Assembly (NCBI GenBank): GCA_026708965.1
Contig: JAPOTY010000020.1
Location: forward strand, 68,017 to 110,679
Direction of reading: 5' to 3'
Origin: Gammaproteobacteria bacterium
Lineage (GTDB): Bacteria > Pseudomonadota > Gammaproteobacteria > Steroidobacterales > Foliamicaceae
Length of the DNA stretch: 42,663 bases
The position numbers were made by a program, and so were the translations under genes. Positions within the stretch are counted from its first letter, which is position 1. Each line of letters opens with the position of its first letter. The notes under the pieces are model-generated. The model was not told where the DNA came from. It ran no database searches and was given only the letters and a program-made list of their open reading frames with translations. This document shows positions 33,045-41,783 of the stretch, piece by piece.

Positions 33045-34336
33045 GCCGGGTCCGCTTGCGGGGCCTGACGGAAGAAGCTGAGCCGGGTGACGTAAATCGC
33101 CAGCAGGATCGCCGGAATGCCGGCTAGGCACACCAGCACGTAGAAGTTCACCCAGCCCGCCTCCAGCGACAGGAAGCCGGACCAGCCGGACAGGAACTTG
33201 CCAGGCAGCGCCATCAGGGAAGTGAGCAGGGCGTATTGCGTAGCCGTGTGGTTGCGCGAGGTGAGGTTGGACAGAAAGGCGATGAAGGCGGTGCCGGACA
33301 TGCCCACGGCCAGGTTGTCGCCCGTGATGACCGCGCCCAGCAGCCAGAGGTTCGATTCGCCGGAGGCCGCCACCGCCGCGAAAGCCAAATTGGTGAGCGC
33401 CAGAAGAACGGCGGAAAGAATCAGCGGCGCGCGCAGGCCGAGCCGCCCCACCAGCAGGCCGCCCGCCATGGTGCCCACCAAGGTCGCCGCCGTGCCGTAG
33501 ATCTTGGCGATATTGGCGATTTCCACTTTCGTGTAGCCCATGTCGAGGTAGAAGGGCATGGCCATGCTGCCCATCAGGTAGTCGCTTACGCGGAACAGGC
33601 CCACGAACGCCAGCACCGCCAGCGCGTGGCGGCCGTACCGCTGCATGATGTCGGCCAGCGGCTCCACGTAGGTGGCGCGCAGCCAGCCGGCCAGGCCGGC
33701 GAACGCGCCGGTGGCCGAATGCCGCGTCGGCTCGGCCACGCACAGCACCGTCACCACCCCCACGCCCATGCAGGCCGCCATCACTAGGTAGCTAAGCGAC
33801 CACGAGTAGTACTCGGCCAGGTACAGGGCGCCCGCGCCCGATACCAGCAGCGCCAGACGGTAGCCGTACTGGTAGCTGGCGGCCATGGCTGCCTGGCGCT
33901 CGATCTCCACCGCCTCGATTCTCCAGGCATCCAGAGCGATATCCTGGGTGGCCGAGGCGAACGCGGCCAGCAACGCGAATGCCGCGACCGGGTAGATATT
34001 CGCGTTCGGATCGGTTCCGGCAAGCATCGCCAAGCCGCCGATCACGCCCAGTTGCGCCAGCAGCATCCACGACCGGCGGCGCCCCAGCAGCCGGTGGAGC
34101 AGGGGCAGCCGCACGTTATCGACCAGCGGCGCCCAGAGGATCTTCAGGGTGTAGGCCAGGCTGACCCAGGCCAGCATGCCCACCGTGCCGCGGTTCACGC
34201 CCACATCCGCCAGCCAGGCGGTCATGGTGCTGAACACCAGCGGAAAGGGAAGGCCGGCGGCAAAGCCTAAAAACAGCATGGCCGCCACCCGCGGATGCAG
34301 GAAGGCGCCGAAACCGCCGTAGCGGTCAGTCCGCAT
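33020..34336 (-). CDS. AmpG-like MFS muropeptide permease
   Basis: A 438-residue inner-membrane protein with twelve hydrophobic segments. Features matching AmpG are the start with MLFLGFAAGLPFPLVFSTMTAWL, LAYTLKILWAPLVDN, RRSWMLLAQLG, the motif SATQDIALDAWRIE, and later AVITGDNLAVGMSGTAFIAFL. AmpG imports anhydro-muropeptides for cell-wall recycling and influences ampC beta-lactamase induction, but no ampC or ampR is seen. It is slightly shorter than E. coli AmpG (491). The start overlaps the end of xth by 11 bases, so the genes are coupled. Confidence 0.87.
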   Translation of the reverse strand: MRTDRYGGFGAFLHPRVAAMLFLGFAAGLPFPLVFSTMTAWLADVGVNRGTVGMLAWVSLAYTLKILWAPLVDNVRLPLLHRLLGRRRSWMLLAQLGVIGGLAMLAGTDPNANIYPVAAFALLAAFASATQDIALDAWRIEAVEIERQAAMAASYQYGYRLALLVSGAGALYLAEYYSWSLSYLVMAACMGVGVVTVLCVAEPTRHSATGAFAGLAGWLRATYVEPLADIMQRYGRHALAVLAFVGLFRVSDYLMGSMAMPFYLDMGYTKVEIANIAKIYGTAATLVGTMAGGLLVGRLGLRAPLILSAVLLALTNLAFAAVAASGESNLWLLGAVITGDNLAVGMSGTAFIAFLSNLTSRNHTATQYALLTSLMALPGKFLSGWSGFLSLEAGWVNFYVLVCLAGIPAILLAIYVTRLSFFRQAPQADPAQRGGRSR

Positions 34337-35093
34337 AGTCGAGAATCAGCGGCGCGTGGTCGGAGAACCGCTTGCGCTTGTAAATGGAAGCTGAATGCGC
34401 GCGCGCCGCCAGATCCGGCGTGGCCACATGGTAATCAATGCGCCAGCCCACGTTCCTGGCCCAAGCTTGGCCGCGGTTCGACCACCAAGTGTACTGCTCG
34501 GGACGGGGATTGACCCGGCGAAAGCAATCGATAAAGCCCAGTTCGCCGAACAGCCGGTCCATCCATGCGCGCTCTTCCGGCAGGAAGCCGGAATTCTTGC
34601 GGTTGCCTCGCCAGTTCTTCAGATCGATTTCGCGGTGCGCGATATTGAAGTCGCCGCACAGCAGGTACTGCCTGCCGCTGTCGCGCGCCGCCTCAAGCAG
34701 CGGCGTGAACTCATCAAGGAAGCGCCACTTGGCCTGTTGGCGTTCCTCCGACGATGAGCCGGAGGGCAGGTAAAGGGAAACCACGCTCAAGGAACCGAAA
34801 CGCGCCTCAAGGTAGCGGCCCTCGGCATCGAATTCCGCCGAGCCGAATCCGCGCCGCAGCTCGTCGGGCTCGCGGCGTGAATAAAGCCCTACGCCTGAAT
34901 AGCCTTTGCGCTCGGCGCTTTCGTAGAAGCAGTGCCAGTTGCGAGGCCAGAACTCGCGGTCCTGCAACTGCTCCTCCTGCGCCTTCAGTTCCTGCAGGCA
35001 CAGCAGGTCCGCTTGCTGGCGGCGAAGCCAGTGGAAGAAACCCTTGCGCGCCGCCGCTCGGATGCCGTTGGCGTTAAGCGTAATTACCCGCAT
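34326..35093 (-). CDS. xth: exodeoxyribonuclease III / AP endonuclease
   Basis: A 255-residue Mg-dependent enzyme of base-excision repair that nicks abasic sites and trims 3' ends. Motifs of the exonuclease III family are the start MRVITLNANGIRAA, LLCLQELKAQEEQL with the metal-binding Glu, YSGVGLYSR, the catalytic LCGDFNIAHREID, and the end with WRIDYHVAT and FSDHAPLILDYD-like FSDHAPLILDY carrying the catalytic Asp-His. It lies 96 bases downstream of the FabG-like gene and overlaps the AmpG-like gene. Confidence 0.95.
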   Translation of the reverse strand: MRVITLNANGIRAAARKGFFHWLRRQQADLLCLQELKAQEEQLQDREFWPRNWHCFYESAERKGYSGVGLYSRREPDELRRGFGSAEFDAEGRYLEARFGSLSVVSLYLPSGSSSEERQQAKWRFLDEFTPLLEAARDSGRQYLLCGDFNIAHREIDLKNWRGNRKNSGFLPEERAWMDRLFGELGFIDCFRRVNPRPEQYTWWSNRGQAWARNVGWRIDYHVATPDLAARAHSASIYKRKRFSDHAPLILDYAD

Positions 35094-35189
35094 TGCGGTG
35101 CGGCTGCATCGGCGCGGAGCGCGGGCGCAGGGGCGGGATGCCCTCGTTCCCGGGGGGCGATGGCTGCGCGCATCGGGACCGGACGCGGA

Positions 35190-35951
35190 TTACCAGCGCA
35201 AGCCGCCATCGAGGTCGATGACGCGTCCCGATATGTAATCGTTTTCCAGAATGAACTGCGCGGTTTGCGCCACCTCGTCGGCTTCGCCCAAGCGTTTTGC
35301 CGGCACCATGGCCGCGAGCCGCTCGCGGGCCTCGGGCTTCATCGCCGCCACCATCTCCGTGTTCATCAGGCCGGGGGCGATGGCCGCCGCGCGGATCCCG
35401 TGGCGGGCCAGCTCCTGCGCCCAGAGCACGGTGAGCGCGGCCACGCCGGCCTTGGTGGCCGAGTAGTTCGACTGGCCGAAATTCCCGGCCCGGGAGAGGC
35501 TGGAGATATTGATGATTACCCCGCCGGCGCCGAAGCGCGCCATGTGAACCGCGGCCTCCCGGGCGCATAGAAAAGTGCCGGTGAGGTTCACGTCAATCAC
35601 AGCCTGCCAGTCCTCAAGCGACATCTTGCCCAGCAATTCGCCGTTCTTGAACTTGATCATCAGGCCGTCGCGGGTAATGCCGGCATTGTTGATCAGCACA
35701 TCCAGCGCGCCGCAGTCGGATGCCACCGCATCCATGAAAGAGGCCACGTCCGCTTCCCTCGCGACATTGGCCCCGTAGCAGCGCGCTTCAGCGCCGGCCT
35801 TGCGGCACTGGGCGGCCGTGTCGGCCAGGCTGTCCTTGTTGAGGTCGCACAAGGCCAAGCGTGCGCCCGCGCTGGCCAGCCGCCGTGCCATGGCCGCGCC
35901 CAGCCCGCGCGCCGCTCCCGTAATGACGATCGTTTTGCCTGTGATTTCCAC
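35190..35951 (-). CDS. SDR-family 3-oxoacyl-ACP reductase (FabG-like)
   Basis: A 253-residue classical short-chain dehydrogenase. It has the cofactor motif TGAARGLGAAMA, NNAGITRDGL, the catalytic Ser in INISSLSRAGNFGQ and the YSATKAG Tyr-x3-Lys. The ending YISGRVIDLDGGLRW is typical of FabG. I chose GTG 35951, which gives VEITGKTIVITGAARG directly after a CAGGAG site eight bases upstream. ATG 36002 would add 17 residues overlapping the methyltransferase gene end. The substrate is an NAD(P)H-linked keto/hydroxy-acyl compound by family. It is co-directional with the methyltransferase upstream. Confidence 0.88.
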   Translation of the reverse strand: MEITGKTIVITGAARGLGAAMARRLASAGARLALCDLNKDSLADTAAQCRKAGAEARCYGANVAREADVASFMDAVASDCGALDVLINNAGITRDGLMIKFKNGELLGKMSLEDWQAVIDVNLTGTFLCAREAAVHMARFGAGGVIINISSLSRAGNFGQSNYSATKAGVAALTVLWAQELARHGIRAAAIAPGLMNTEMVAAMKPEARERLAAMVPAKRLGEADEVAQTAQFILENDYISGRVIDLDGGLRW

Positions 35952-35982
35952 TTGAACCGCTCCTGGAAAAGTCGTCGCAATC

Positions 35983-37032
35983 CTACTCCATTGCGCCCGC
36001 ATCCTGATCCGCCGGTTTATTTCCCGCCACCGCCCAACCCATCAATACCTCTTCCCGGTAGATAAGCGGGAACCAGCCCTCAACCACAATGCCCGCTGAA
36101 CGCAAGGAGCCCAGAAGACGATCGAAGCCGCCGGTATCGGGCGTCGCCGCCAAAAGATCCTCCATGCGTCGGCAATAGGCATCGCTCGCTTCCCGCAGGC
36201 GCCGGATGACCGCCCGCCTTTCGGCCGGTTGAAGCTGCGGAGCAAAAACGCCCTGCAGCCCCTTTAGGACAAACCCGATTCCGTTGCCGGGATCATTGAA
36301 TTGTCCGGCTTGCTGCTGGACGCGCGCAACGGCGGCGTTCAGCTTGCGGCGCAGATTTTCCGTCTTGGCATCGTGTTTGAGCATTCGCTTCTCGAACTCC
36401 GATTCCGCCGTCGCCATGGCATCGACAACCCGGCGCGCCCGGGTCAGCAACTGTTCCTGCGCCAGGCACAGGCGATATTGCTCCAATCCTTCGCGGGCCT
36501 CTCTCACCACCGCCGAATTTGCGTGGTGGGTAATGAGCGCAATGCGCCCGCCCGGTTTGATGATGCGAACCGCCTCCCGCGCGCTGGCGGCGGGATCGCC
36601 GTACTCGAAGCCGTATTGCGATGTCACCAAATCGGCGCATTCGCTTTCCAGTCCGGTGCTCTCATTGGGCGCCCCGCCACGAAAGCGGATGCCAGCGAGC
36701 CACTTCCGCGCCGCCTCGGCCTCCTGCAGATCGTTACCGGGTTGAATTTCCGCCTTGTCCAGGCCATCGACCGCAAGATTCAGCTGGTGCTTAGCGGAGT
36801 ATTCCGCCGCCAAAAGCGCCACCGCGCCGTTGCCGGTGGCCAGGTCAACCACCCGCGCCCGCGGAGTGAGCGCGGCGAACTGGCGCTCCCAGAAATCGCG
36901 AATCTCGCCGTCGTAGTTGGAATTGCCGCGCCGCTCGAAGGTTGTGACGCTGCCGTGCCGCCAGAACTGCAGCCACTCGTCGTCGTTGAGTTTTCTCCGG
37001 GTGGGAGGTGTCAAAGGTTCCTTGCCCGTCAT
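35983..37032 (-). CDS. class I SAM-dependent methyltransferase
   Basis: A 349-residue protein of uncertain substrate. The AdoMet motif VVDLATGNGAVALLAAEYS is at about residues 59-77. The acidic residue after the next strand is in VDGLDKAE, and the post-motif strand with SECADLVTSQYGFEYGD and IKPGGRIALITHHANS completes the fold. The C-terminal half is helical and charged, possibly a coiled coil around residues 200-240. I chose ATG 37032 because the extension to 37137 runs through an inverted repeat. It could act on a small molecule, lipid or protein; no context points to one. Confidence 0.78.
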   Translation of the reverse strand: MTGKEPLTPPTRRKLNDDEWLQFWRHGSVTTFERRGNSNYDGEIRDFWERQFAALTPRARVVDLATGNGAVALLAAEYSAKHQLNLAVDGLDKAEIQPGNDLQEAEAARKWLAGIRFRGGAPNESTGLESECADLVTSQYGFEYGDPAASAREAVRIIKPGGRIALITHHANSAVVREAREGLEQYRLCLAQEQLLTRARRVVDAMATAESEFEKRMLKHDAKTENLRRKLNAAVARVQQQAGQFNDPGNGIGFVLKGLQGVFAPQLQPAERRAVIRRLREASDAYCRRMEDLLAATPDTGGFDRLLGSLRSAGIVVEGWFPLIYREEVLMGWAVAGNKPADQDAGAME

Positions 37033-37054
37033 GTTTCTAGTGTCCTGTCCCTCG

Positions 37055-37177
37055 CCATTTCCCGCCCCCCTCTTCCGGGAGACGCATGAACCCGTCCATG
37101 GGGCTTGGCTCGTTCGCGCCGGGATATCGGCGCTCACCCTGCCTCCGATACTCCCTGAAGAGGGGGGCGGGAAATGG
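37055..37177. repeat. long inverted repeat with 21-bp arms between putA and the methyltransferase
   Basis: The arms at 37055-37075 and 37157-37177 are perfect reverse complements over 21 bases (left arm begins CCATTTCCCGCCCCCC), and after one mismatch five more bases pair (GGGAG/CTCCC). The 81-base spacer contains another perfect stem, GCGCCG (37116-37121) with CGGCGC (37128-37133). No target-site duplication flanks the arms. It begins 14 bases downstream of the putA stop, so it may end putA transcription. The size and nested stems also fit a non-coding dispersed element. Confidence 0.8.
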
Positions 37178-37190
37178 CTTCATCTGCGGG

Positions 37191-40100
37191 CTAGGCGCTG
37201 ATCTCGCGCAGCAGTTCCACGTTGCCGCCCTTGGCGGTGGTGTTGATGGTGATGGTTTTTTCGACGGCGAAGCGGTTGAGGTAGTGCGGGCCGCCGGCCT
37301 TGGGGCCGGTGCCGGACAGGCCCGTGCCGCCGAACGGCTGAACGCCCACCACGGCGCCGACCATGTCGCGGTTCACGTAGATATTTCCAACATGCGCCCG
37401 TGCGACAACCTCGTTGATGCGGGCATCGATGCGGCTTTGCACGCCCAGGGTCAGCCCGAACTCGAGCTGGTTGATCGAGTCCACCAGCCCGGCCAGGTTG
37501 GCGGCATCGAAGCGCAGCACGTGCATGACCGGACCGAAGCACTCGCTATCGAGTTGCATCAGGCTTTCCAGCTCAATGATATGCGGACGGAGGTACGGGC
37601 CTTTCAGCGTTTCATCCAGCCGCCCGCCGCTCCATACCTTGCAGCCGAGCGCCCGCATGCGCTCGATATGCGCCTGGATCCGGTCCAGCGCGGGCTGGTC
37701 GATGATGGGGCCGATATCCGTTGAAGGGTCGTGGGGATCGCCGATGGCGAGCTCGGCCGCGGCGCCGCGGATCGAATCCAGCAGGGTATCGGCCACCTCG
37801 TCCTGCACGCACAGCACCCGCAGGGCGGAGCAGCGCTGGCCGGCGCTTAGGAAGGCCGAGCGGACGGCATCGTCGGTGGTTTGTTCGATCAGCGCCGAGG
37901 AATCCGCGATCATCACGTTCTGGCCGCCCGTCTCGGCGATGAACGGCACGATGGGGCGGTTGGATTTGGCGGCCAGAGCGGATTGAATGCGCGCCGCCGT
38001 GTCCGTGCCGCCGGTGAACGCCACGCCGGCGATGCCGGGGTGGTTGACCAGCGCCGCGCCCATATCGCCGCCGCCGACCACCAAGCGCAGCACGTTTTCA
38101 GGAACGCCGACGGCGTGCAGCAGATCCGCGGCCATCTTCGCGATGCGCGGGGTTTGCTCGGCGGGCTTGGCCAGCACGGCGTTGCCGGCCAGCAGCGCGG
38201 CGGACACCTGGCCCAGAAAGATGGCCAGCGGGAAATTCCAGGGGCTGATGCACACGAACACGCCGCGCCCGTGCAGGCTCAGATCGTTGGATTCGCCGGT
38301 GGGCCCGTCCTGGCGCACGGGCTTCTCGAAATCGCGTTCCGCCTGGCAGGCGTAGTAGCGCATGAAGTCCACCGCCTCGCGCACTTCCGCCACGGCATCG
38401 TCCACCGTCTTGCCGGCCTCGCCGGCGAGCACGCGGAAGAATTCGTCGCGCTCCTCCTCCAGCGCATCCGCCGCCGCTTTCAGCAGTCCGGCGCGCCGCC
38501 TTCCGCCGAGCGCATCCCAAGCCGGTTGCGCTTCGGCCGCGCTCTTGATCCAAGCGTCGATTTCCCCGGAGGCCGGGTCCGCGGTTTGCGGCTTCGGCTT
38601 GTCGGCCCGTTCCGAAAGCAGCGTCGAAAAGCGTCCCAGCACGGTTTGCGAAGCTAGGTCGCAGCCGGCCGAGTTGGGGCGGTCCGGTCCGTACAGCTGC
38701 TCGGGCTTGGGCAGGGCCGGGGAGGTTCGGGCCAGCGAAAACTCGACCGGATCGGACACGATGGCCTCCGGCGCGAGCGCCTCGTCGTAGAGCCGGTTCA
38801 CGAAACTGGAGTTGGCGCCGTTCTCCAGCAACCGCCGCACTAGGTAGGCGAGCAGATCCTCGTGCCGCCCCGCCGGCGCGTACACGCGAACGGGCGGGAA
38901 GCGGTCGAATATCTCGCGGGCGGTCTCGTGCAGGCGCTGACCCATGCCGTGGATGCGCTGCAGCTCCATGTTCGAGCGGTCCCCTTCCGAAAGGGCGAGC
39001 ACAGTCGTGAGCGTGTGGGCGTTGTGGGTGGCGAAGGCGCAGAATAATTGCGGGCGCTCGGCCAGCATGGCTTGGACGCAGGAAAGATAGGACGTGTCGG
39101 TATTGTCCTTGGCCGTGAACACCGGGTAATCGGGCAGGCCGGCAATCTGCGCGCGCTTGATCTCGGCATCCCAGTAAGCGCCCTTCACCAGCCGAACGGA
39201 AATTTGCCGTCGGGTGCCTTGCGCCAGTTCGCTCAGCCATTGGATCACCCGCTTGGCCCGCTTGCCATAGGCTTGCACGGCCAGCCCTAGGCCGTTCCAG
39301 CCGCGCAGCGAGGGCTCCCGGCAGAGGCGCTCGATCAGCTCCAGCGACAGGATCAGCCGGTCGGCTTCCTCGGCGTCCAGGCACAGGGGAATATCGTGCT
39401 CGCGGGCGAGCTTGCACAGCTTGAGCAGCCGCGGATACATTTCTTCGTGGACCCGGGCGGATTGCCGGGCCTCGTAGCGCGGATGCAGCGCGGTGAGCTT
39501 GATGGACATGCCGCAGCGCCGTCCGGCCTTGGCGGGCTGCCGTTCGCCCACCATGGGAATGGCTTTGCAATAGGCTTGGAAATACCCGTCGGCCACCTCG
39601 GCGGTGCGCGCGCCTTCGCCCAAAATATCGAACGAGTACTCCACGCTGCCGTCGAGCTTGTAGGCGCGCTTGATGGCCGCCTCCATGGTTTCGCCCATCA
39701 CGAACTCCTGGCCCAGGATGCTCATGGCTTGGCGCACGGCCCCGCGGATGACCGGTTCACCGAGGCGCCCAGCCAGCGATTTCAGCACCGCTCCGCCGGA
39801 CTGGCCCTCGAAGCGCCGCATCGATACGGCGCGCCCGGTGAGCATCAGCGCCCAGGTGGAGGCGTTCACCAGCAGCGAGCTGGAATGCCCCAGGTGCTCG
39901 TTCCAGTGCGCCGGGCCCAGCTTATCGGCGATCAGCGCGTCGGCGGTTTGCGGGTCCGGCACCCGGAGCAGCGACTCGGCCAGGCACATCAGCGCCACGC
40001 CTTCATCGTTATGCAGCCCGAACTCGTTAAGGAAGGCGTCCAGCATGGTGGGCCCCTTCGGCGAAGCGCGCACCCGGCGCACCAGTTCCGCAGCCTGCTC

Positions 40101-40214
40101 CACGATCGACCGGCGGGCGGCCTCGTCCGGCGTGAACGCTTCGGCCAGCCGTCGCACCAAGGGCATTTCGCTTGCGAATTTGTGTTTATCGATCCGGTTC
40201 AGCGCGCTGCTCAT
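37191..40214 (-). CDS. putA: bifunctional proline dehydrogenase / P5C dehydrogenase PutA
   Basis: Oxidises proline to glutamate in two steps, passing electrons from FAD to the quinone pool and then making NADH. The 1007-residue protein starts directly with the arm and PRODH domain and lacks the ribbon-helix-helix DNA-binding domain of E. coli PutA, so it should not repress its own gene. PRODH signatures are MSIKLTALHPRYE, LCLDAEEADRL, VRLVKGAYWDAEIK and FATHNAHT. The aldehyde dehydrogenase half has CISPWNFPLAIFLGQ, ETGGQNVMIADSSAL, the catalytic Cys795 in SAGQRCSALR, and PFGGTGLSGTGPKAGGP. The length fits the shorter bifunctional PutA type. Confidence 0.96.
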   Translation of the reverse strand: MSSALNRIDKHKFASEMPLVRRLAEAFTPDEAARRSIVEQAAELVRRVRASPKGPTMLDAFLNEFGLHNDEGVALMCLAESLLRVPDPQTADALIADKLGPAHWNEHLGHSSSLLVNASTWALMLTGRAVSMRRFEGQSGGAVLKSLAGRLGEPVIRGAVRQAMSILGQEFVMGETMEAAIKRAYKLDGSVEYSFDILGEGARTAEVADGYFQAYCKAIPMVGERQPAKAGRRCGMSIKLTALHPRYEARQSARVHEEMYPRLLKLCKLAREHDIPLCLDAEEADRLILSLELIERLCREPSLRGWNGLGLAVQAYGKRAKRVIQWLSELAQGTRRQISVRLVKGAYWDAEIKRAQIAGLPDYPVFTAKDNTDTSYLSCVQAMLAERPQLFCAFATHNAHTLTTVLALSEGDRSNMELQRIHGMGQRLHETAREIFDRFPPVRVYAPAGRHEDLLAYLVRRLLENGANSSFVNRLYDEALAPEAIVSDPVEFSLARTSPALPKPEQLYGPDRPNSAGCDLASQTVLGRFSTLLSERADKPKPQTADPASGEIDAWIKSAAEAQPAWDALGGRRRAGLLKAAADALEEERDEFFRVLAGEAGKTVDDAVAEVREAVDFMRYYACQAERDFEKPVRQDGPTGESNDLSLHGRGVFVCISPWNFPLAIFLGQVSAALLAGNAVLAKPAEQTPRIAKMAADLLHAVGVPENVLRLVVGGGDMGAALVNHPGIAGVAFTGGTDTAARIQSALAAKSNRPIVPFIAETGGQNVMIADSSALIEQTTDDAVRSAFLSAGQRCSALRVLCVQDEVADTLLDSIRGAAAELAIGDPHDPSTDIGPIIDQPALDRIQAHIERMRALGCKVWSGGRLDETLKGPYLRPHIIELESLMQLDSECFGPVMHVLRFDAANLAGLVDSINQLEFGLTLGVQSRIDARINEVVARAHVGNIYVNRDMVGAVVGVQPFGGTGLSGTGPKAGGPHYLNRFAVEKTITINTTAKGGNVELLREISA

Positions 40215-40272
40215 TTCATGTTGGCTCTGTTCGATTGCTGGCTTCCTATTTCACCACTTTTTGGCATGCTGT

Positions 40273-40986
40273 TCATGCTCGCGCCACTGCCCAAACTTGC
40301 AGGTGCTCGGCGCCTGCGGCCGACAGCGCGGCCGCCATGGCGTCCACCGTGGCTCCGGTCGTGATCACGTCATCGATGATGGCCGGGCGCTGGGGCGTTT
40401 CCGAGCAGAGAAAAGCCCCGGCCACGTTGGCGCGGCGCTCTTCGTCGCTAAGGCGGCTTTGCATTTTGGTGGGCCGGACCCGGCGGCAGATTTCCGGTCG
40501 CACGGGCACTCCGATGCTCCGGCCGACAAAGCGCGCGATCTCCTCGGCCTGGTTGAAGCCGCGCTTGGCCAGCCGCTTGGGGTGCAGCGGCACGGGCACG
40601 AGAGCATCGGGCATATCGAGCAGTCCGCGTTCGGCCTCCTCCCGCACCTTCACCGCGATTTGCCGCGCCAGCGCCCGCGCCAAATGGGCGCGGCCCCCGA
40701 ACTTCAGGCCCAGCAGCAGCCGGTCCGCCGGGTATTCGTAGGCGAGCGGCGCTAAGGCCCGGTGAAACCGCGGCGGCTGCGCCGCGCAGCGGCGGCACAG
40801 GCCGGAGGCATCGGTGGCGGCCAATGCCAAGGCGCAGCGCGGGCAGGCCTGCGCCACCCGCGGCAGGTCGGCCTCGCAGCCTTCGCACAGCTCCCGCTCG
40901 TTGGGCGCCGGTCCTGCGCAAAGGGCGCAGCGCCAAGGCAGCAGGAGATTCGCCAGCGCGCCCTGGCCGGAACGGGAAATGGCCAT
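40273..40986 (-). CDS. ComF-family amidophosphoribosyltransferase-like protein
   Basis: A 237-residue ComF/GntX-like protein linked in some bacteria to DNA uptake or to use of DNA as nutrient. The N-terminus has a zinc-binding double Cys arrangement (RCALCAG, then LCEGC, then CPRC and LCRRC). It is followed by a phosphoribosyltransferase domain with VPVPLHPKRLAKRGFNQAE and the PRPP loop AIIDDVITTGAT. It is divergent from the SDR gene by 42 bases, with bioC next beyond. The comF-bioC neighbourhood is common in proteobacteria. Confidence 0.92.
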   Translation of the reverse strand: MAISRSGQGALANLLLPWRCALCAGPAPNERELCEGCEADLPRVAQACPRCALALAATDASGLCRRCAAQPPRFHRALAPLAYEYPADRLLLGLKFGGRAHLARALARQIAVKVREEAERGLLDMPDALVPVPLHPKRLAKRGFNQAEEIARFVGRSIGVPVRPEICRRVRPTKMQSRLSDEERRANVAGAFLCSETPQRPAIIDDVITTGATVDAMAAALSAAGAEHLQVWAVARA

Positions 40987-41028
40987 TGCGGTTATGCTAA
41001 CGCGCCCACGCTATTTGGGAATACGCGT

Positions 41029-41739
41029 ATGCCACGAGTCTTGATTACCGGCGCGTCGCGCGGCTTGGGCCTGGAGCACGCCAGGCAGTACTTGGCGAAA
41101 GGATGGGAAGTGGTCGCCAGCGCGCGCGACCCCGCGTCTTCGGCCGGCCTCGCCGAACTCGCGGCGAATGATAAAGGCGCGCTGCGCTTGCTGCCGATGG
41201 ATGTTTCCGATCACGCCAGAGTGGAGGCGGTGGCCGGGGAACTGGACGGGGAGCCGCTGGACATTGTGCTGAATAACGCCGGAACCTATGGCCCCAAATC
41301 CGCTTTTGAAGGCATGCATTACCAGTCGCTGGACAGCATGGACTACGGCCTTTGGCGCGAGATGCTCGAAATCAACCTGTTGTCCGCGTTCAAGGTGGCC
41401 GTAAGCTTCAAGCCGCATCTTCAAGCCTCGCCGCATCCGCTGCTAGTGAACATGTCCAGCGACATGGGCTCCATCGGCAATAATTCCATGGGCCATGCGC
41501 ACGCTTACCGCAGCAGCAAGGCGGCGCTGAACATGCTCACCAAGGGCATGGCGATCGAATGGAAGGAAATCACGGTGATCGCCATGGCGCCTGGCTGGTG
41601 TCGAACCGACCTAGGCGGCATGGAGGCGCCGGTCGATCCGGCGGAGAGCGTTCGCATGCAGCAGGAGGTGCTCGAAAGCCTGGAATCCTCCCGTTCCGGC
41701 GAATTCATCAACCGCTTCGGCGAAACCGTCAGCTGGTGA
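41029..41739 (+). CDS. short-chain dehydrogenase, C-factor/sniffer-like
   Basis: A 236-residue SDR. The start MPRVLITGASRGLGLEHARQ contains the dinucleotide motif TGASRGLG. It also has NNAGTYGPKSAF, a Ser in NMSSDMGSIGNN and the catalytic YRSSKAALNM. It most resembles the small SDRs related to C-factor and carbonyl reductase. The frame extends to 40762, but that part is antisense to comF; ATG 41029 is the natural start. A GxR-rich segment APGWCRTDLGG follows the active site. The substrate is unknown. It is 44 bases before bioC and may be transcribed with it. Confidence 0.87.
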   Translation: MPRVLITGASRGLGLEHARQYLAKGWEVVASARDPASSAGLAELAANDKGALRLLPMDVSDHARVEAVAGELDGEPLDIVLNNAGTYGPKSAFEGMHYQSLDSMDYGLWREMLEINLLSAFKVAVSFKPHLQASPHPLLVNMSSDMGSIGNNSMGHAHAYRSSKAALNMLTKGMAIEWKEITVIAMAPGWCRTDLGGMEAPVDPAESVRMQQEVLESLESSRSGEFINRFGETVSW

Positions 41740-41783
41740 GCGAATCGTAGCCAGCTCGTAACCAGCGTACGCGCTGACTCGCG

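Noticed and set aside
37033-37137. N-terminal extension of the SAM methyltransferase to ATG 37137
   Set aside because: It would be encoded by the inverted repeat and its loop; family-like sequence starts after ATG 37032.
38098-39570. Minus-strand frame of about 490 codons out of phase with putA
   Set aside because: Arg/Ala/Gly-rich shadow of the putA coding frame; putA itself is intact across the region.
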